From: a virus
IMG/VR virus record: IMGVR_UViG_3300008448_000698
Coordinates: 1 to 22,878 of that record
DNA: 22,878 bases
Direction: 5' to 3' (one strand)
Below are positions 8,394 to 16,100 of the stretch, piece by piece. The position numbers and the translations under genes are program-made. Below the pieces are notes generated by a model. That model saw nothing but the letters and a program-made list of their open reading frames with translations. It was not told where the DNA came from and ran no database searches. The first letter of the stretch is position 1; every line of letters begins with the position of its first letter.

Positions 8394-9829
8394 CGCTCAC
8401 CCACTGGCACACGGGATGGCAGGAACCCGACCGGATCACTCAAGCGGAACAGGAGCACGGTCTGCTCAGGCATGGCCCGCCCGTTCTGTTCCCAGCTTGT
8501 GCGGGCGCCGTATTCGCCAATGGCCCCAAGTGACCGATCCCGGTACGCTCCGAACGTGTTGCCCTTGTCCCGGCTGATGGCCATCGAGAGCAAGGGATTT
8601 GACCCCTGACCGCTTACAAGGCCGATGCCCTTAGTGCCTTCAACCCGGACTTGTCCAAGCGGCTGGTTGCCCATGTTCACCGGCAAGTGCGCCGAGAAGT
8701 ACCGGACAATCTCGGTGCCAAACGTGGAGGCATTGGCCATCCGGTCAGACTTGTAAGACCGGCTCAGTTCTACCAGCGTCCTGCCTTGAGGCGCTGCAAA
8801 CTGCTGGCCGTCCACAGTGACCTGGAACACCCATTCCCACGTCTCGGAGCCGTAGGTCTGGCGAAGGTGCCATGTCTGCGTTGCCACGTCATACACGATG
8901 CACTTGTTCGGCGTGCGGATCACATAGAACTTGTGCGCCTCGGTCTCGATGGCGCTGCATACGATGTCTGCACGGCTCACTGTGGCAAGGTATCTGCTCA
9001 CCCACGGGTCATTGGCGTTCAAGAGTTGCGGCGTCAGGCCGTTCAGCCGGTACACGCTTAGGTCATCCCCGATGAAAAACAGCGTGTTGTCCAGCTTGAC
9101 GATGCTGTCCCGGCAAGCCGCGCCACGGTCGATTTCCTGCCCCACGATAGGCGAGAACGGGTCGTCATTATCGCCCGTCTCCACCCAAGGCTGTATCGTC
9201 TGCGTACCGAACACCATTAGCGTGTTGGAAATCACCGCAAGGCCCACAATGCCGTCAGGGGCGTATTCTGCGGTATAGTACGAAAGCGTCGTCGTCGTGT
9301 TGAACTGTAGGGTTGTGGAGAATGCAAACCGCGATCCGTAGCTGGCAAGGAGCCGCTGCCCCATCGTAGCAATCGAGGTGTAAGCCGTCTCACCGGCATC
9401 GCTCAGCAAGGTTGCCCAATCCGCGTCCGACAGCGCCGCTACACTGGCGCCGCCGGACTGGAAGAGGCTGCCTCCGCTAAGGAATCCCGCCTGGACTTCC
9501 CCGAACACAGCCTTCACCCTGTCCGTACCCGTCATGGTCCCGGTCAGGGCGCTCCATGTGTTAGCACTCACATCATAGAGCCTAACCGTCGTCCCATCGG
9601 GCACAACGATTTTACCACCTGCAAACCCATCCGCTTGAAACAGGCCCCGCACACCCGTGGTCAGAACCGTTCCGTTATCAACGATCCGGCTGCCCGGCGT
9701 ATTGACGTGACGCACCGGCCTTTGCGGGTCACCCCCGTTCGGCTCAACGTAATAGTTGATGACGAACTTACGCGCATCCCCGTAGCCATCGGGCTCAAAA
9801 TGTGAGGAGGCAATCGCGGCTTCGGGCAT
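8390..9829 (-). CDS. P22 gp10-like packaged-DNA stabilisation protein (tail hub)
   Basis: In P22, gp10 follows gp4 on the portal, plugs the filled head and anchors tailspikes. This protein has 479 residues, almost the length of P22 gp10 (472, from memory). It shows the beta-rich, repeat-like pattern of the family, including NYYVEPNG, a PGSRIV segment, DGTTVRLYDVSANTW, GDNDDPFSPIVGQEIDRG, CRDSIVKLDNTLFFIGDD and YVIRTPNKCIVYDVATQTW. These look like successive strands of a beta-propeller-like fold (Phage_stabilise family). The start is coupled to the 122-residue gene (TAATG) and the stop to the 57-residue ORF (ATGA). Its place after a gp4-like adaptor and before the ejection genes fits the P22 order. 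The family call is from recognition of the sequence, not a search. Confidence 0.88.
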   Translation of the reverse strand: MPEAAIASSHFEPDGYGDARKFVINYYVEPNGGDPQRPVRHVNTPGSRIVDNGTVLTTGVRGLFQADGFAGGKIVVPDGTTVRLYDVSANTWSALTGTMTGTDRVKAVFGEVQAGFLSGGSLFQSGGASVAALSDADWATLLSDAGETAYTSIATMGQRLLASYGSRFAFSTTLQFNTTTTLSYYTAEYAPDGIVGLAVISNTLMVFGTQTIQPWVETGDNDDPFSPIVGQEIDRGAACRDSIVKLDNTLFFIGDDLSVYRLNGLTPQLLNANDPWVSRYLATVSRADIVCSAIETEAHKFYVIRTPNKCIVYDVATQTWHLRQTYGSETWEWVFQVTVDGQQFAAPQGRTLVELSRSYKSDRMANASTFGTEIVRYFSAHLPVNMGNQPLGQVRVEGTKGIGLVSGQGSNPLLSMAISRDKGNTFGAYRDRSLGAIGEYGARTSWEQNGRAMPEQTVLLFRLSDPVGFLPSRVPVGER

Positions 9830-10197
9830 TACTGCGGCTCCAGCGCCTCACGAAGCGCCGCGTCTGCTTCAGACCCGTTCGCACAGTCCTTGCCGGTCAG
9901 TTCCTTGGCCAGCTTGACGCGCTGCTTCCAGTGCATCTTCTCCCAGCCGTCTGGCAGAAGTCCCGCACCCACCACCGGGATTTTCAGCTCGTCAAAAGCT
10001 GCTGGCTCCGGGGAAGCCGGGTAATCTTCGGGGACCGGATCAAGCACCGGCTCAACGTCGAGACGCTCAAACCCGTCAAGGCGAAGCGCCTTTGCAATCA
10101 GGTCCGGGTCATTGGTTTCAACCGTTTGCCCACGGGGGAAGTTCATGCCCCACAGTTCCCGATTGTCCCAAGGCCCGTTGTATCGAAGGATTGCCAT
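9829..10197 (-). CDS. Small head-tail module protein, 122 aa, unknown function
   Basis: The N-terminal half has a pattern that I recall from small proteins of many podovirus and siphovirus head modules: LRYNGPWDNRELWGMNFPRG (4-23), then DPDLIAKALRLDGFERLDVE. It predicts a compact beta-strand plus helix fold. A Pro/Glu-rich linker follows (about 50-66), then a C-terminal helical piece, WEKMHWKQRVKLAKELTG. A GAGGTGAGAC ribosome site precedes the ATG at 10197. It begins 9 nt after the gp4-like gene and its stop overlaps the gp10-like start (TAATG). The position between two connector genes suggests a role in finishing the head or joining the tail. The function is unknown. Confidence 0.7.
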   Translation of the reverse strand: MAILRYNGPWDNRELWGMNFPRGQTVETNDPDLIAKALRLDGFERLDVEPVLDPVPEDYPASPEPAAFDELKIPVVGAGLLPDGWEKMHWKQRVKLAKELTGKDCANGSEADAALREALEPQ

Positions 10198-10205
10198 GTC
10201 TCACC

Positions 10206-10550
10206 TCAAAAGTAATTCTGCGGAACGGGCTGGTGATCCTGCTGCATCGCAATCACCTCGCGGATACGCCTCATGCCCAGCTCTCGCATCTGTTCGCACT
10301 CACCGACGCTCATGTCAGGCACAAACCTGCGCCCTACATTCCCGGCCACCATGAGGGTCAATCCCCGCATCACCGCCTCGGGAATGTCCGTAAGCTCCCA
10401 ATACGCAATGCGCCGTTCCTGCAATTCTGCATGAACCTCCGCGATGCCTTCATCCACCGTTGCGTCATCGGTCGCGTTCGGCGTTGCCCCGCCTTCCAGA
10501 ACATAGAGTTCCTTCAGGACACGGGCGACTAGGTCTGCTTGCGTTGCCAT
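10206..10550 (-). CDS. gp4-like head-tail adaptor or tail accessory protein
   Basis: I chose the ATG at 10550 (114 aa), which has an excellent AAGGAGG Shine-Dalgarno 6 nt upstream. A longer reading from 10580 would run through the hairpin at 10569-10593 and is less likely. The protein is helical: MATQADLVARVLKELYVLEG, then DDATVDEGIAEVHAELQERRIAYW, and IPEAVMRGLTLMVAGNVGRRF. This follows the pattern of gp4-type adaptors that dock on the portal ring, with long helices and an exposed loop. P22 gp4 is longer (about 166 residues). Position just before a gp10-like gene supports the call. The cell-wall cutting activity reported for P22 gp4 cannot be judged here. Confidence 0.7.
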   Translation of the reverse strand: MATQADLVARVLKELYVLEGGATPNATDDATVDEGIAEVHAELQERRIAYWELTDIPEAVMRGLTLMVAGNVGRRFVPDMSVGECEQMRELGMRRIREVIAMQQDHQPVPQNYF

Positions 10551-10568
10551 CTCGGCCTCCTTTGGCAA

Positions 10569-10593
10569 AGGGGCGAGCAAGAAGCCCGCCCCT
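10569..10593 (-). terminator. Hairpin terminator or attenuator after capsid and decoration genes
   Basis: On the minus strand AGGGGCGGGC, loop TTCTT and GCTCGCCCCT form a 10-bp stem with one G-T pair, followed by TTTG. It lies 9 nt after the decoration gene stop and 19 nt before the adaptor start. The T-run is short, so partial termination is likely. This would give more capsid than tail mRNA, a common arrangement in head modules. The effect is inferred from structure only. Confidence 0.6.
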
Positions 10594-10602
10594 GCCGTTT
10601 CA

Positions 10603-10977
10603 TCAGGTCATAAACGCGATGATGACCACACCCGAACCTGCCGACGCTGCCGTACCGGCAAGGGCGACCGTCGCGGTGATGTCCGTGTCCGCCGTGACCG
10701 ACATGGTGACCGCTTCGTCCAGTGCGACATGGCCAATCGTGCCAAGCGCAAGGTCCGTTGCGTAGAAGTCACCGTCTGCCGCCGTGCCGATGTCCAGCAC
10801 GTTGGTAGTGCCAGCATTGAACGCCACGTCCACGTGAACACCGCTCATCGGTTTGATGATGTTCGCGCCTGCCGGGATGGTGCCCATTTTCAGGACAACG
10901 CCGTTATCGGCAAACGTAATTGCACGCTTCAGGAAGCTGATCTGCCGCGTGTAGTTTGTGAGAGCCTGAGCACCCAT
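10603..10977 (-). CDS. Small head decoration or structural protein next to the capsid gene
   Basis: The protein has 124 residues, is beta-rich, and has no charged coiled coil or signal. Features include GVVLKMGTIPAGANIIKP (27-44), a run VHVDVAFNAGTTNVLDIGTA, and a hydrophobic C-terminus with alternating small residues ending in VVIIAFMT. The PAGANI pattern followed by GTTNVLDIG is frequent in small virion proteins encoded right after phage capsid genes. The ATG at 10977 has a GAAGGAG ribosome site with an 8-nt spacer, consistent with high expression. It lies 25 nt after the capsid gene and before a hairpin. A decoration or head-stabilising protein is the best inference; a minor tail protein is possible. 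Confidence 0.7.
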   Translation of the reverse strand: MGAQALTNYTRQISFLKRAITFADNGVVLKMGTIPAGANIIKPMSGVHVDVAFNAGTTNVLDIGTAADGDFYATDLALGTIGHVALDEAVTMSVTADTDITATVALAGTAASAGSGVVIIAFMT

Positions 10978-11002
10978 AGCTTATTCTCCTTCAGTGTGCG
11001 GA

Positions 11003-12133
11003 TCAGGTGGCGGCAAAGAAGCCGGTGATCATGCCGTGGTCGATGCCGTTGTAACGCAGTTTCTCTGCGCTCCAGAGGCTTTCGACGCCGACGCCCTTGA
11101 TGAACCCATAATCATCTTCCTTGCGCTGCGTGGCACGGGTCGTCTGACCCCACGCAATGCCAAGCGCCTGAGCGCCTGTGAAATAGACCGGGTAAACCGT
11201 GGCCGAAGACGCGCCGATGGTGCCAACGTTGCTGATCTCGGGAATTTCCCGGACCACAACGCCGTCAACGATCAAGTCACCGTCCTGGAAGATCGGGTTC
11301 GATTCAACATCGCGCGGGCGGCCATCAAGGTTGATGGTACGCATGTCGATCTTGAGGTCCGAGAACGGCTCAGGCCCGACGAAGCACACGAAGTATTCAC
11401 GGCCCTGCGATCCGGTGCGGATCGGACGGATGGACGGCAGGTCAATGCTGTCACCCTTCTGGATACGCAGGCGGCGCTTGGCCATGCGCTTCAGGAGGGC
11501 CAGCGAGGACACGGTGAACTTGTCAGCCGTGGTGTCAACGTTGGCAGCCGCCGTGGCGAACGTGGCGTTGTAGTTGGCTTCTGCGTTGCCGTAGAGGATA
11601 CGGTAACGGTTGGCCGCAGACCATGCGTTTTTCTGGGCAGCGGTCGATTCCGAGAAGAACACCTCTTTCGGGTGAGCCTGTTCGGTTGGCGAAACGCCTT
11701 CCTTGTAGGCCGACGACAGTTCAGTGATCGAACCAAGCGCGTTGATGATCGAGTCCCGCATGTCGTCCATGTCGCGGACTTTGAGCATGTCCTTCGATGC
11801 GTTCAGCAGGTCGATGACCGAGTTCTGCTCCTCGGACTTCTTGATCGCGGCGGCGAAGCGGTGCCAGTAGGGCTTCAGGTCATAGCTGAAGTTGCCCAGC
11901 GCTTCTTCGTTGCCGGTCAGGGTGCCTGCGCCGACGTTGCCGCCGGAGAAAGCCGTGACGAGCGGGATGGTGATGACCTGCCCGCCCTGAATGAGCTGCT
12001 TCTTGACGACGAACGGCGAGTTCGTAGACGTGCCCATGTAGGGATTGAACCCACTCTCCCGAACGTATTCGGCAAAGTAGTCTGTCTCCCATTTCTTGAG
12101 GATATTGCCCGTTGCGGGCGTAGTGAATGACAT
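11003..12133 (-). CDS. Major capsid protein
   Basis: The protein has 376 residues. The start SFTTPATGNILKKWETDYF is followed by QGGQVITIPLVTAFSGGNVG and LTGNEEALGNFSYDLKP (glycine-rich hairpin then strand). Next come HRFAAAIKKSEEQNSVIDL and a long helix with KVRDMDDMRDSIINALGS. The later part has YFVCFVGPEPFSDLK and SNPIFQDGDLIVDGVVVREIPE, typical of N4-gp56 or DUF4043-type coat proteins with the HK97 fold. The C-terminus FIKGVGVESLWSAEK and a final IDHGMITGFFA also fit. It directly follows the scaffold gene with a clear AAAGG ribosome site. The exact subfamily is uncertain; the coat role is well supported by sequence and order. The antisense strand is open over nearly the whole gene, which I take as a codon-bias shadow. 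Confidence 0.9.
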   Translation of the reverse strand: MSFTTPATGNILKKWETDYFAEYVRESGFNPYMGTSTNSPFVVKKQLIQGGQVITIPLVTAFSGGNVGAGTLTGNEEALGNFSYDLKPYWHRFAAAIKKSEEQNSVIDLLNASKDMLKVRDMDDMRDSIINALGSITELSSAYKEGVSPTEQAHPKEVFFSESTAAQKNAWSAANRYRILYGNAEANYNATFATAAANVDTTADKFTVSSLALLKRMAKRRLRIQKGDSIDLPSIRPIRTGSQGREYFVCFVGPEPFSDLKIDMRTINLDGRPRDVESNPIFQDGDLIVDGVVVREIPEISNVGTIGASSATVYPVYFTGAQALGIAWGQTTRATQRKEDDYGFIKGVGVESLWSAEKLRYNGIDHGMITGFFAAT

Positions 12134-12152
12134 AGCTGTTACCTTTCAGGTG

Positions 12153-12944
12153 CTACTTGCGTTTGAACAGCACGTCGAAGCCGTCCGAAGGCTCACCGGT
12201 TGCATCTGAAGTGCGGGGCTTGCCTGTGCCTGCCAGTGATGGCGGGACGTTCGGCCTTGCCTGCGTCTGGACCTGCGGGGCTTGCCCGCCTTGCATGGCT
12301 TGAAGACGCTGCTCGATAAGGGCCTCCAATGAGCCCGCCTCGTTGAGCATCTGCAATTGCTGTTCGCGCTTGTACCATTTCACCAGCTCGCCCATCGGGT
12401 GGGGATGCTGGAGAAGCGTGTAGCTGTAGGCCGAAGTTGCCGGGTCATTCCGGCAGGCCTCGTCAAAGGCTGACCATGCTTCACGAACGGTTGCCTCGTC
12501 ATTCTGCTGGCTGGCCATGAACATGCTCATTTGCATCTTCTGGGCGTGTAGCGTCTGTTCGAGGTAAGAACGCGGGTCCTGTTCAAATGCGACCTGTGGC
12601 CCGGTAAACTCCGGCGCCTTGGGTTGCGTCTGGGTCGTTGATCCCTGAGAGCGTTTTAGCTCCTGGAGTTCCTTGCGGAGGGCTTTGACAACCGACAGAG
12701 GGACTTGTGCACCTTCTTCATCATCGGACGGCGGCTCCGTGATCTGCTGCATTCCGGCAGCTTCTTTTGCGCCCGTTTCGGCCTGCGTCGCTTTTTCGGC
12801 TGCTTCCCTCCGCACGAACTTCCCATCGGGTCCGCGTTCTGGTCCGCCTGTAGCGGGTTCCACGCGGTCAATGGGCTGTTGCACGGGTTCAAGGGCAGCA
12901 TCCTGCTCGGCAAACTCGTCAAGAAAGTCCTTTTCTCCACTCAT
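12153..12944 (-). CDS. Capsid scaffold protein
   Basis: Three ATG codons occur in a row. The third, at 12944, has GGAG at the right distance (6 nt), giving 263 residues starting MSGEKDFLDEFAEQD. The protein is acidic at the N-terminus. It then has GPDGKFVRRE, a frequent scaffold motif, followed by Ala/Glu/Gln-rich helices (VVKALRKELQELKRSQ, QNDEATVREAWSAFDEACR). The end is Pro/Gln-rich, with a basic tail FDVLFKRK that may bind coat protein. No enzyme motif was seen. Its place immediately before the major capsid gene (19-nt gap), composition and size fit a scaffold that helps coat assembly and then leaves or is cut. No protease gene was seen nearby. Confidence 0.8.
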   Translation of the reverse strand: MSGEKDFLDEFAEQDAALEPVQQPIDRVEPATGGPERGPDGKFVRREAAEKATQAETGAKEAAGMQQITEPPSDDEEGAQVPLSVVKALRKELQELKRSQGSTTQTQPKAPEFTGPQVAFEQDPRSYLEQTLHAQKMQMSMFMASQQNDEATVREAWSAFDEACRNDPATSAYSYTLLQHPHPMGELVKWYKREQQLQMLNEAGSLEALIEQRLQAMQGGQAPQVQTQARPNVPPSLAGTGKPRTSDATGEPSDGFDVLFKRK

Positions 12945-12973
12945 CATCATCTCCAAACGCCCGTAACAGCGGC

Positions 12974-13018
12974 GGCCTGATACGCCCGGTCCCCGGCGGC
13001 GGGTATTTGCTCAGGGCC
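12974..13018 (-). promoter_or_regulatory. Imperfect GC-rich hairpin before the scaffold gene
   Basis: The 73-bp gap before the scaffold start can fold. GGCCTGATA (12974-12982) faces TCAGGGCC (13011-13018) with a bulge, and CCCG (985-988 of 12 kb) faces CGGG (13000-13003) inside. It could be an attenuator, an RNA-processing site or nothing. It overlaps only the stop codon of the upstream gene, so it is not constrained by coding. Confidence 0.3.
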
Positions 13019-13584
13019 TAAGCGGCCAAGAGCAGAATGGTTTCCTCGTCGTCTTCTTCGGCCTCGCGCAGCGCTTCCGCGCGCTTGACCAGCCAGTAAA
13101 CGAGAGCCTTTGTGTCTTCCTGCGTCGTCGGAGGCGCGACCTTGCTGCGCCTTGCTTCCTTGCGGAGGCGTTCGCGGTCCTTGCGCTTTGCGTCATCGGC
13201 TGCGGCCTGCATGGCTTGCAGGATCAGCAGGTTGATGCGTTCCAGTTCCTTTGCCGGGTCCAGCCCGCGCTTTTCAGCAACAGGCAGCGGGGGCGGTTCT
13301 TCGTCCAGAAGTTCGGCAAACAGCGCCTTTTCGTGCCGGGCAATCGCGAGTTCGCGCTCTTTCGTCCATTCCACATACTGAGGGACAATCGGCCTGCGCC
13401 TGTCGTCCTTGCCGCCTTTTCGAACCGGGGCGGGAATCGTCTCTGCCCCGTTCCTCAGCGTTCCGGTGAACTCAGCAAACCCTGTGAACAGCCCGAACAT
13501 CGCGTTCGGATCAGCCTCGCTAGCCTGCCCGCCAATGCCGAGGAAATACAAGCTCCTCCAGAACTCAGATGCAAAGATGCTCAT
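13018..13584 (-). CDS. Virion protein linked to the repeat protein, 188 aa
   Basis: The first 45 residues are hydrophobic-aromatic (ASEFWRSLYFLGIGG) and contain GLFTGFAEFTGTL (31-43). This looks like one unit of the repeats in the neighbouring 255-residue protein. After a Pro-rich stretch the rest is strongly charged and helical (AKELERINLLILQAMQAAAD, KRKDRERLRKEARRSK), ending in an acidic EAEEDDEET run. No enzyme motif was seen. The start overlaps the stop of the repeat gene (ATGA), so the two are coupled. It may be a partner or assembly helper of that surface protein, but this is inference. No known family is recognised. Confidence 0.65.
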   Translation of the reverse strand: MSIFASEFWRSLYFLGIGGQASEADPNAMFGLFTGFAEFTGTLRNGAETIPAPVRKGGKDDRRRPIVPQYVEWTKERELAIARHEKALFAELLDEEPPPLPVAEKRGLDPAKELERINLLILQAMQAAADDAKRKDRERLRKEARRSKVAPPTTQEDTKALVYWLVKRAEALREAEEDDEETILLLAA

Positions 13585-14348
13585 TCAAGGTCGTAAACCA
13601 GAACCGAACGGTTGCCTTGGCTGTCTACCGTGGCCACGATCCGGTCCTTGGTATCCTCTACCGCGTTGCGAATAGTGACGGTCGATGATCCGCCCCCGGA
13701 CAGCTTGCCTGCCGTCGCTGCCGCAACAAGGCGCAGCGCTTGGCGAAGGGTCAGGCCGCTTTCAATGTCTTCCTGATCAAGCAAGTAGCTGGAAAACCCA
13801 GCCGCTTCCAAAGTCACCGCAGGCGCAAAGCTGCCCGCCATAGACCCCACCGCGTATTCAACCGCCCCGAACGATGCGACGCCTGCAAATGCCCCCGTCA
13901 TGTTGCCCGTGGCGAGCAGCGAGCCTGCAAAGGACGCCGCCCCGTCAAATGTCCCTGTCGCCCCGAGCGCTGCCGTGACGTTGCCGGAAAAGGCCGCGAC
14001 ACCCGCAAACGAACCCACACCAGAAACGACAAGCTGGCCCGTGCCTTCAAAGGTCGCTGCGCCAGCAAATACCCCGGCAATGTTCCGGCCTTCCGCAATC
14101 GAGCCTGAGAATGCCGCGACACCTACCGCGCTGTTATGGCTGGACATGCCGCCGGTCTGTTGCGGCAAGACCCAGGATGACGGCGCAAGGTGCCCCGAAG
14201 GGATGCCGCTTTTCTGATCCCATCCCGGCGCAAAGAACACGTTGCGGAGGTCGCTCCGGCCCCACATGGACCGTTCGCCAGAGTTTACCCCGTTGTTAAA
14301 ACGCCTCGGATATTGCGCGTTGATCGTCTGGTTCTGAAGCAGGGCCAT
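13581..14348 (-). CDS. Repeat-containing tail or surface protein with conserved C-terminal domain
   Basis: The start is the ATG at 14348, which shares its A with the previous stop (TGATG), giving 255 residues; an in-frame GTG lies 9 nt upstream. Residues of about 74-184 hold roughly five to six units of a 20-residue repeat with core G-x-F-x-G-x-A-x-F-x-G, for example SFAGVAAFSG, TFDGAASFAG and AFAGVASFG. Gly, Ala and aromatic residues suggest stacked beta turns as in fiber shafts. The C-terminal 65 residues (DIESGLTLRQALRLVAAATAGKLSGG, then VTIRNAVEDTKDRIVATVDSQGNR) match a module I recall at the end of many phage tail proteins. A structural surface or tail role is likely; the exact role is unknown. 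Confidence 0.75.
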   Translation of the reverse strand: MALLQNQTINAQYPRRFNNGVNSGERSMWGRSDLRNVFFAPGWDQKSGIPSGHLAPSSWVLPQQTGGMSSHNSAVGVAAFSGSIAEGRNIAGVFAGAATFEGTGQLVVSGVGSFAGVAAFSGNVTAALGATGTFDGAASFAGSLLATGNMTGAFAGVASFGAVEYAVGSMAGSFAPAVTLEAAGFSSYLLDQEDIESGLTLRQALRLVAAATAGKLSGGGSSTVTIRNAVEDTKDRIVATVDSQGNRSVLVYDLE

Positions 14349-15232
14349 CAGCCCCACCCAAAATCAACCGAGCCGTAGAAGTTTGTGCTGGCACCCGTCG
14401 CAGCACCCGCAAAGTAAAGCCATGTCAGGCAAGCGCCGTCGAACACGCGGGGCAAGCTGGGAAGCTGGTTCATCAGGTCACGTTCCGCACCCACCGACAC
14501 CGTAGTCAGCGGCAAGGTCAGCAAAGGACGCGCAAGCACCAGTGCAGCCGTTCCCGCACCTGACGCTGCCGAGATCGTCACGCTCGCCACGTTGCGGATG
14601 CCATAATCTCCGTTAGCAAGCGGAAGGAATGGGCCATAGTTGTTTGCTGCTGTCCCGGAATGCGTGATGTGCGGCGTGATAGCCGAAGCCGTGCAGGCCA
14701 CCGTGACCGGCAGAGTATTGCCCGTGTTGCCATCCTGATCTGTGTAACTCATCGCCACGTTATGCGCCGTGGCGCCTGTCGTCGTGACTACCGTGAGATA
14801 GGCCCTGACCCCAACCCCGTTGGCATAGCGAAGCGAAGGCGTGCCGGAAAGCGTCTGAGCCGTGGCAACGTTCATGTTGATGCCGGGCCAGTAGCCGCAC
14901 ATATCGACAAGCATCAGGACGCCGGGAACCCCCGTGGCCACACCCGTCACCGCCGCAACGTTCAGGATGTGCTTCGTATCGGTCGAAACGTCCCCGCCAT
15001 GTCTCAGGCCGAATATCTGCGTACCGTTTCCCGTGCTTTCATTGCAGGGCGTGTAGGTCAGCGCCGTTCCGGCCCATGCGTTGGCCACGGGCGAACCGCC
15101 AAGCGCGCTCATGTCATACCAACGGCCAGCGGTGTAAGCCGCAGCGCCCGTGATCTTGTTCCAGTCGTTGCGCCAGAACTTTCCGTTCGTGGTCACTTCC
15201 GTCAGGAAATCGTCGTGGCTCGAAAAACCCAT
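14348..15232 (-). CDS. Virion protein, paralogue B of a tandem pair, 294 aa
   Basis: The protein is beta-rich and shares its plan with the upstream 288-residue neighbour. Both have an N-terminal helix-type start with FxxxxxWN or NWTSF residues, and a central LMLVDMCGYWPGINM segment matching WILMDYLGHYPLVDM. Both then have SLRYANGVGVRAYLTVV matching SLTRYTDGQGVQMMAVCTV, a strand YTDQDGNTGNTLPV matching YTNSDGVAGRSTQF, and end in F-x-W-G (VDFGWG, VSFAWG). No catalytic motif was seen. The pair looks like an ancient duplication of a virion surface or fiber-type protein. The gene lies 1 nt after its sister and is coupled to the repeat gene. The exact function is unknown; a head- or tail-exposed protein is inferred. 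Confidence 0.7.
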   Translation of the reverse strand: MGFSSHDDFLTEVTTNGKFWRNDWNKITGAAAYTAGRWYDMSALGGSPVANAWAGTALTYTPCNESTGNGTQIFGLRHGGDVSTDTKHILNVAAVTGVATGVPGVLMLVDMCGYWPGINMNVATAQTLSGTPSLRYANGVGVRAYLTVVTTTGATAHNVAMSYTDQDGNTGNTLPVTVACTASAITPHITHSGTAANNYGPFLPLANGDYGIRNVASVTISAASGAGTAALVLARPLLTLPLTTVSVGAERDLMNQLPSLPRVFDGACLTWLYFAGAATGASTNFYGSVDFGWG

Positions 15233-15233
15233 A

Positions 15234-16100
15234 TCAACCCCAAGCGAATGAAACGTGGCCGCGGATGACGGATGAAACCGCCGAGCCGCCAGATGTGAAT
15301 ATGTGGTTCAGGCAGGCACCCGGCAGCACTTTGACCGTTCGGCCATCGTGCAGGTAAGGCGTCTTTTCCGTCGCCGTCGAAACTTCCCGCAAGACTTGTT
15401 GGATCAAAGGCTTGACCAGCACCAGCGATATGAACCCACCGGCAGAGTTGTTGCTTGTCACGCTCTGGACCGAGCGCACCCCGCCATCATTACCTGCCAT
15501 CGGCACGAATGGCGTTCTTTGCCCCGCGCCTGCCGCCACGTTCGCCGCGCAATTGATCGTGCCAATGTTCGCAGCGTTGACGAAAAACTGCGTTGACCGG
15601 CCCGCAACCCCGTCACTGTTCGTGTAGTTCACCGTGATGGTTGCAATACCCGTTTGCGGAACCGTGCAGACCGCCATCATCTGCACGCCCTGTCCGTCCG
15701 TGTACCGCGTCAGGCTCGCCGTGTTGTCCATGTCCTGCTGGTCGGTCGAATCCATATCAACAAGCGGATAATGGCCTAGGTAGTCCATCAGTATCCAGTA
15801 GGAGGGCGCAACCGTCGCGGTTGAGCATTGCAGTTGCGCGTCAAGGATCAGCTTGTCTTCGCCTGCGGCTGGCGTCGGACCCGTGAACAGCCCAAAATTC
15901 CCCGAACCCGTCAGCGGCGTAAACTCGTATTGCGTGCCCACGTAGGCGTTATAGCGAGGTATTCCCGCACCCACAGAACTGTCCGCCCAGTTGGCTGCCG
16001 ATCCCAGAACAGGCGAACTGGTCTTGTGGATGAAGCTCGTCCAATTGCGGCCATCGTCCTTTGCGGCCTTGGCAAAATCAACAATCCGGCGGAACGTCAT
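15234..16100 (-). CDS. Virion protein, paralogue A of a tandem pair, 288 aa
   Basis: The protein begins MTFRRIVDFAKAAKDDGRNW and is mostly beta-rich, with Ser/Thr/Asn-rich loops and a middle WILMDYLGHYPLVDMDSTD. It ends with a short HVSFAWG that parallels the sister protein's SVDFGWG. About ten blocks align in order with the 294-residue protein, though overall identity looks low. The start shares bases with the previous stop (TGATG). Both copies lie between the portal and scaffold genes, where P22-like phages usually have none. A role as an extra virion component (decoration, fiber or tail-collar protein) is inferred. No signal peptide or membrane segment was seen. Confidence 0.7.
   Translation of the reverse strand: MTFRRIVDFAKAAKDDGRNWTSFIHKTSSPVLGSAANWADSSVGAGIPRYNAYVGTQYEFTPLTGSGNFGLFTGPTPAAGEDKLILDAQLQCSTATVAPSYWILMDYLGHYPLVDMDSTDQQDMDNTASLTRYTDGQGVQMMAVCTVPQTGIATITVNYTNSDGVAGRSTQFFVNAANIGTINCAANVAAGAGQRTPFVPMAGNDGGVRSVQSVTSNNSAGGFISLVLVKPLIQQVLREVSTATEKTPYLHDGRTVKVLPGACLNHIFTSGGSAVSSVIRGHVSFAWG

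Noticed and set aside
10994-12130. A 378-codon open frame on the plus strand, antisense to the capsid gene.
   Set aside because: It mirrors the capsid gene almost exactly, its protein is Arg/Val/Asp-rich with no motif, and it has no ribosome site. This is a codon-bias shadow.
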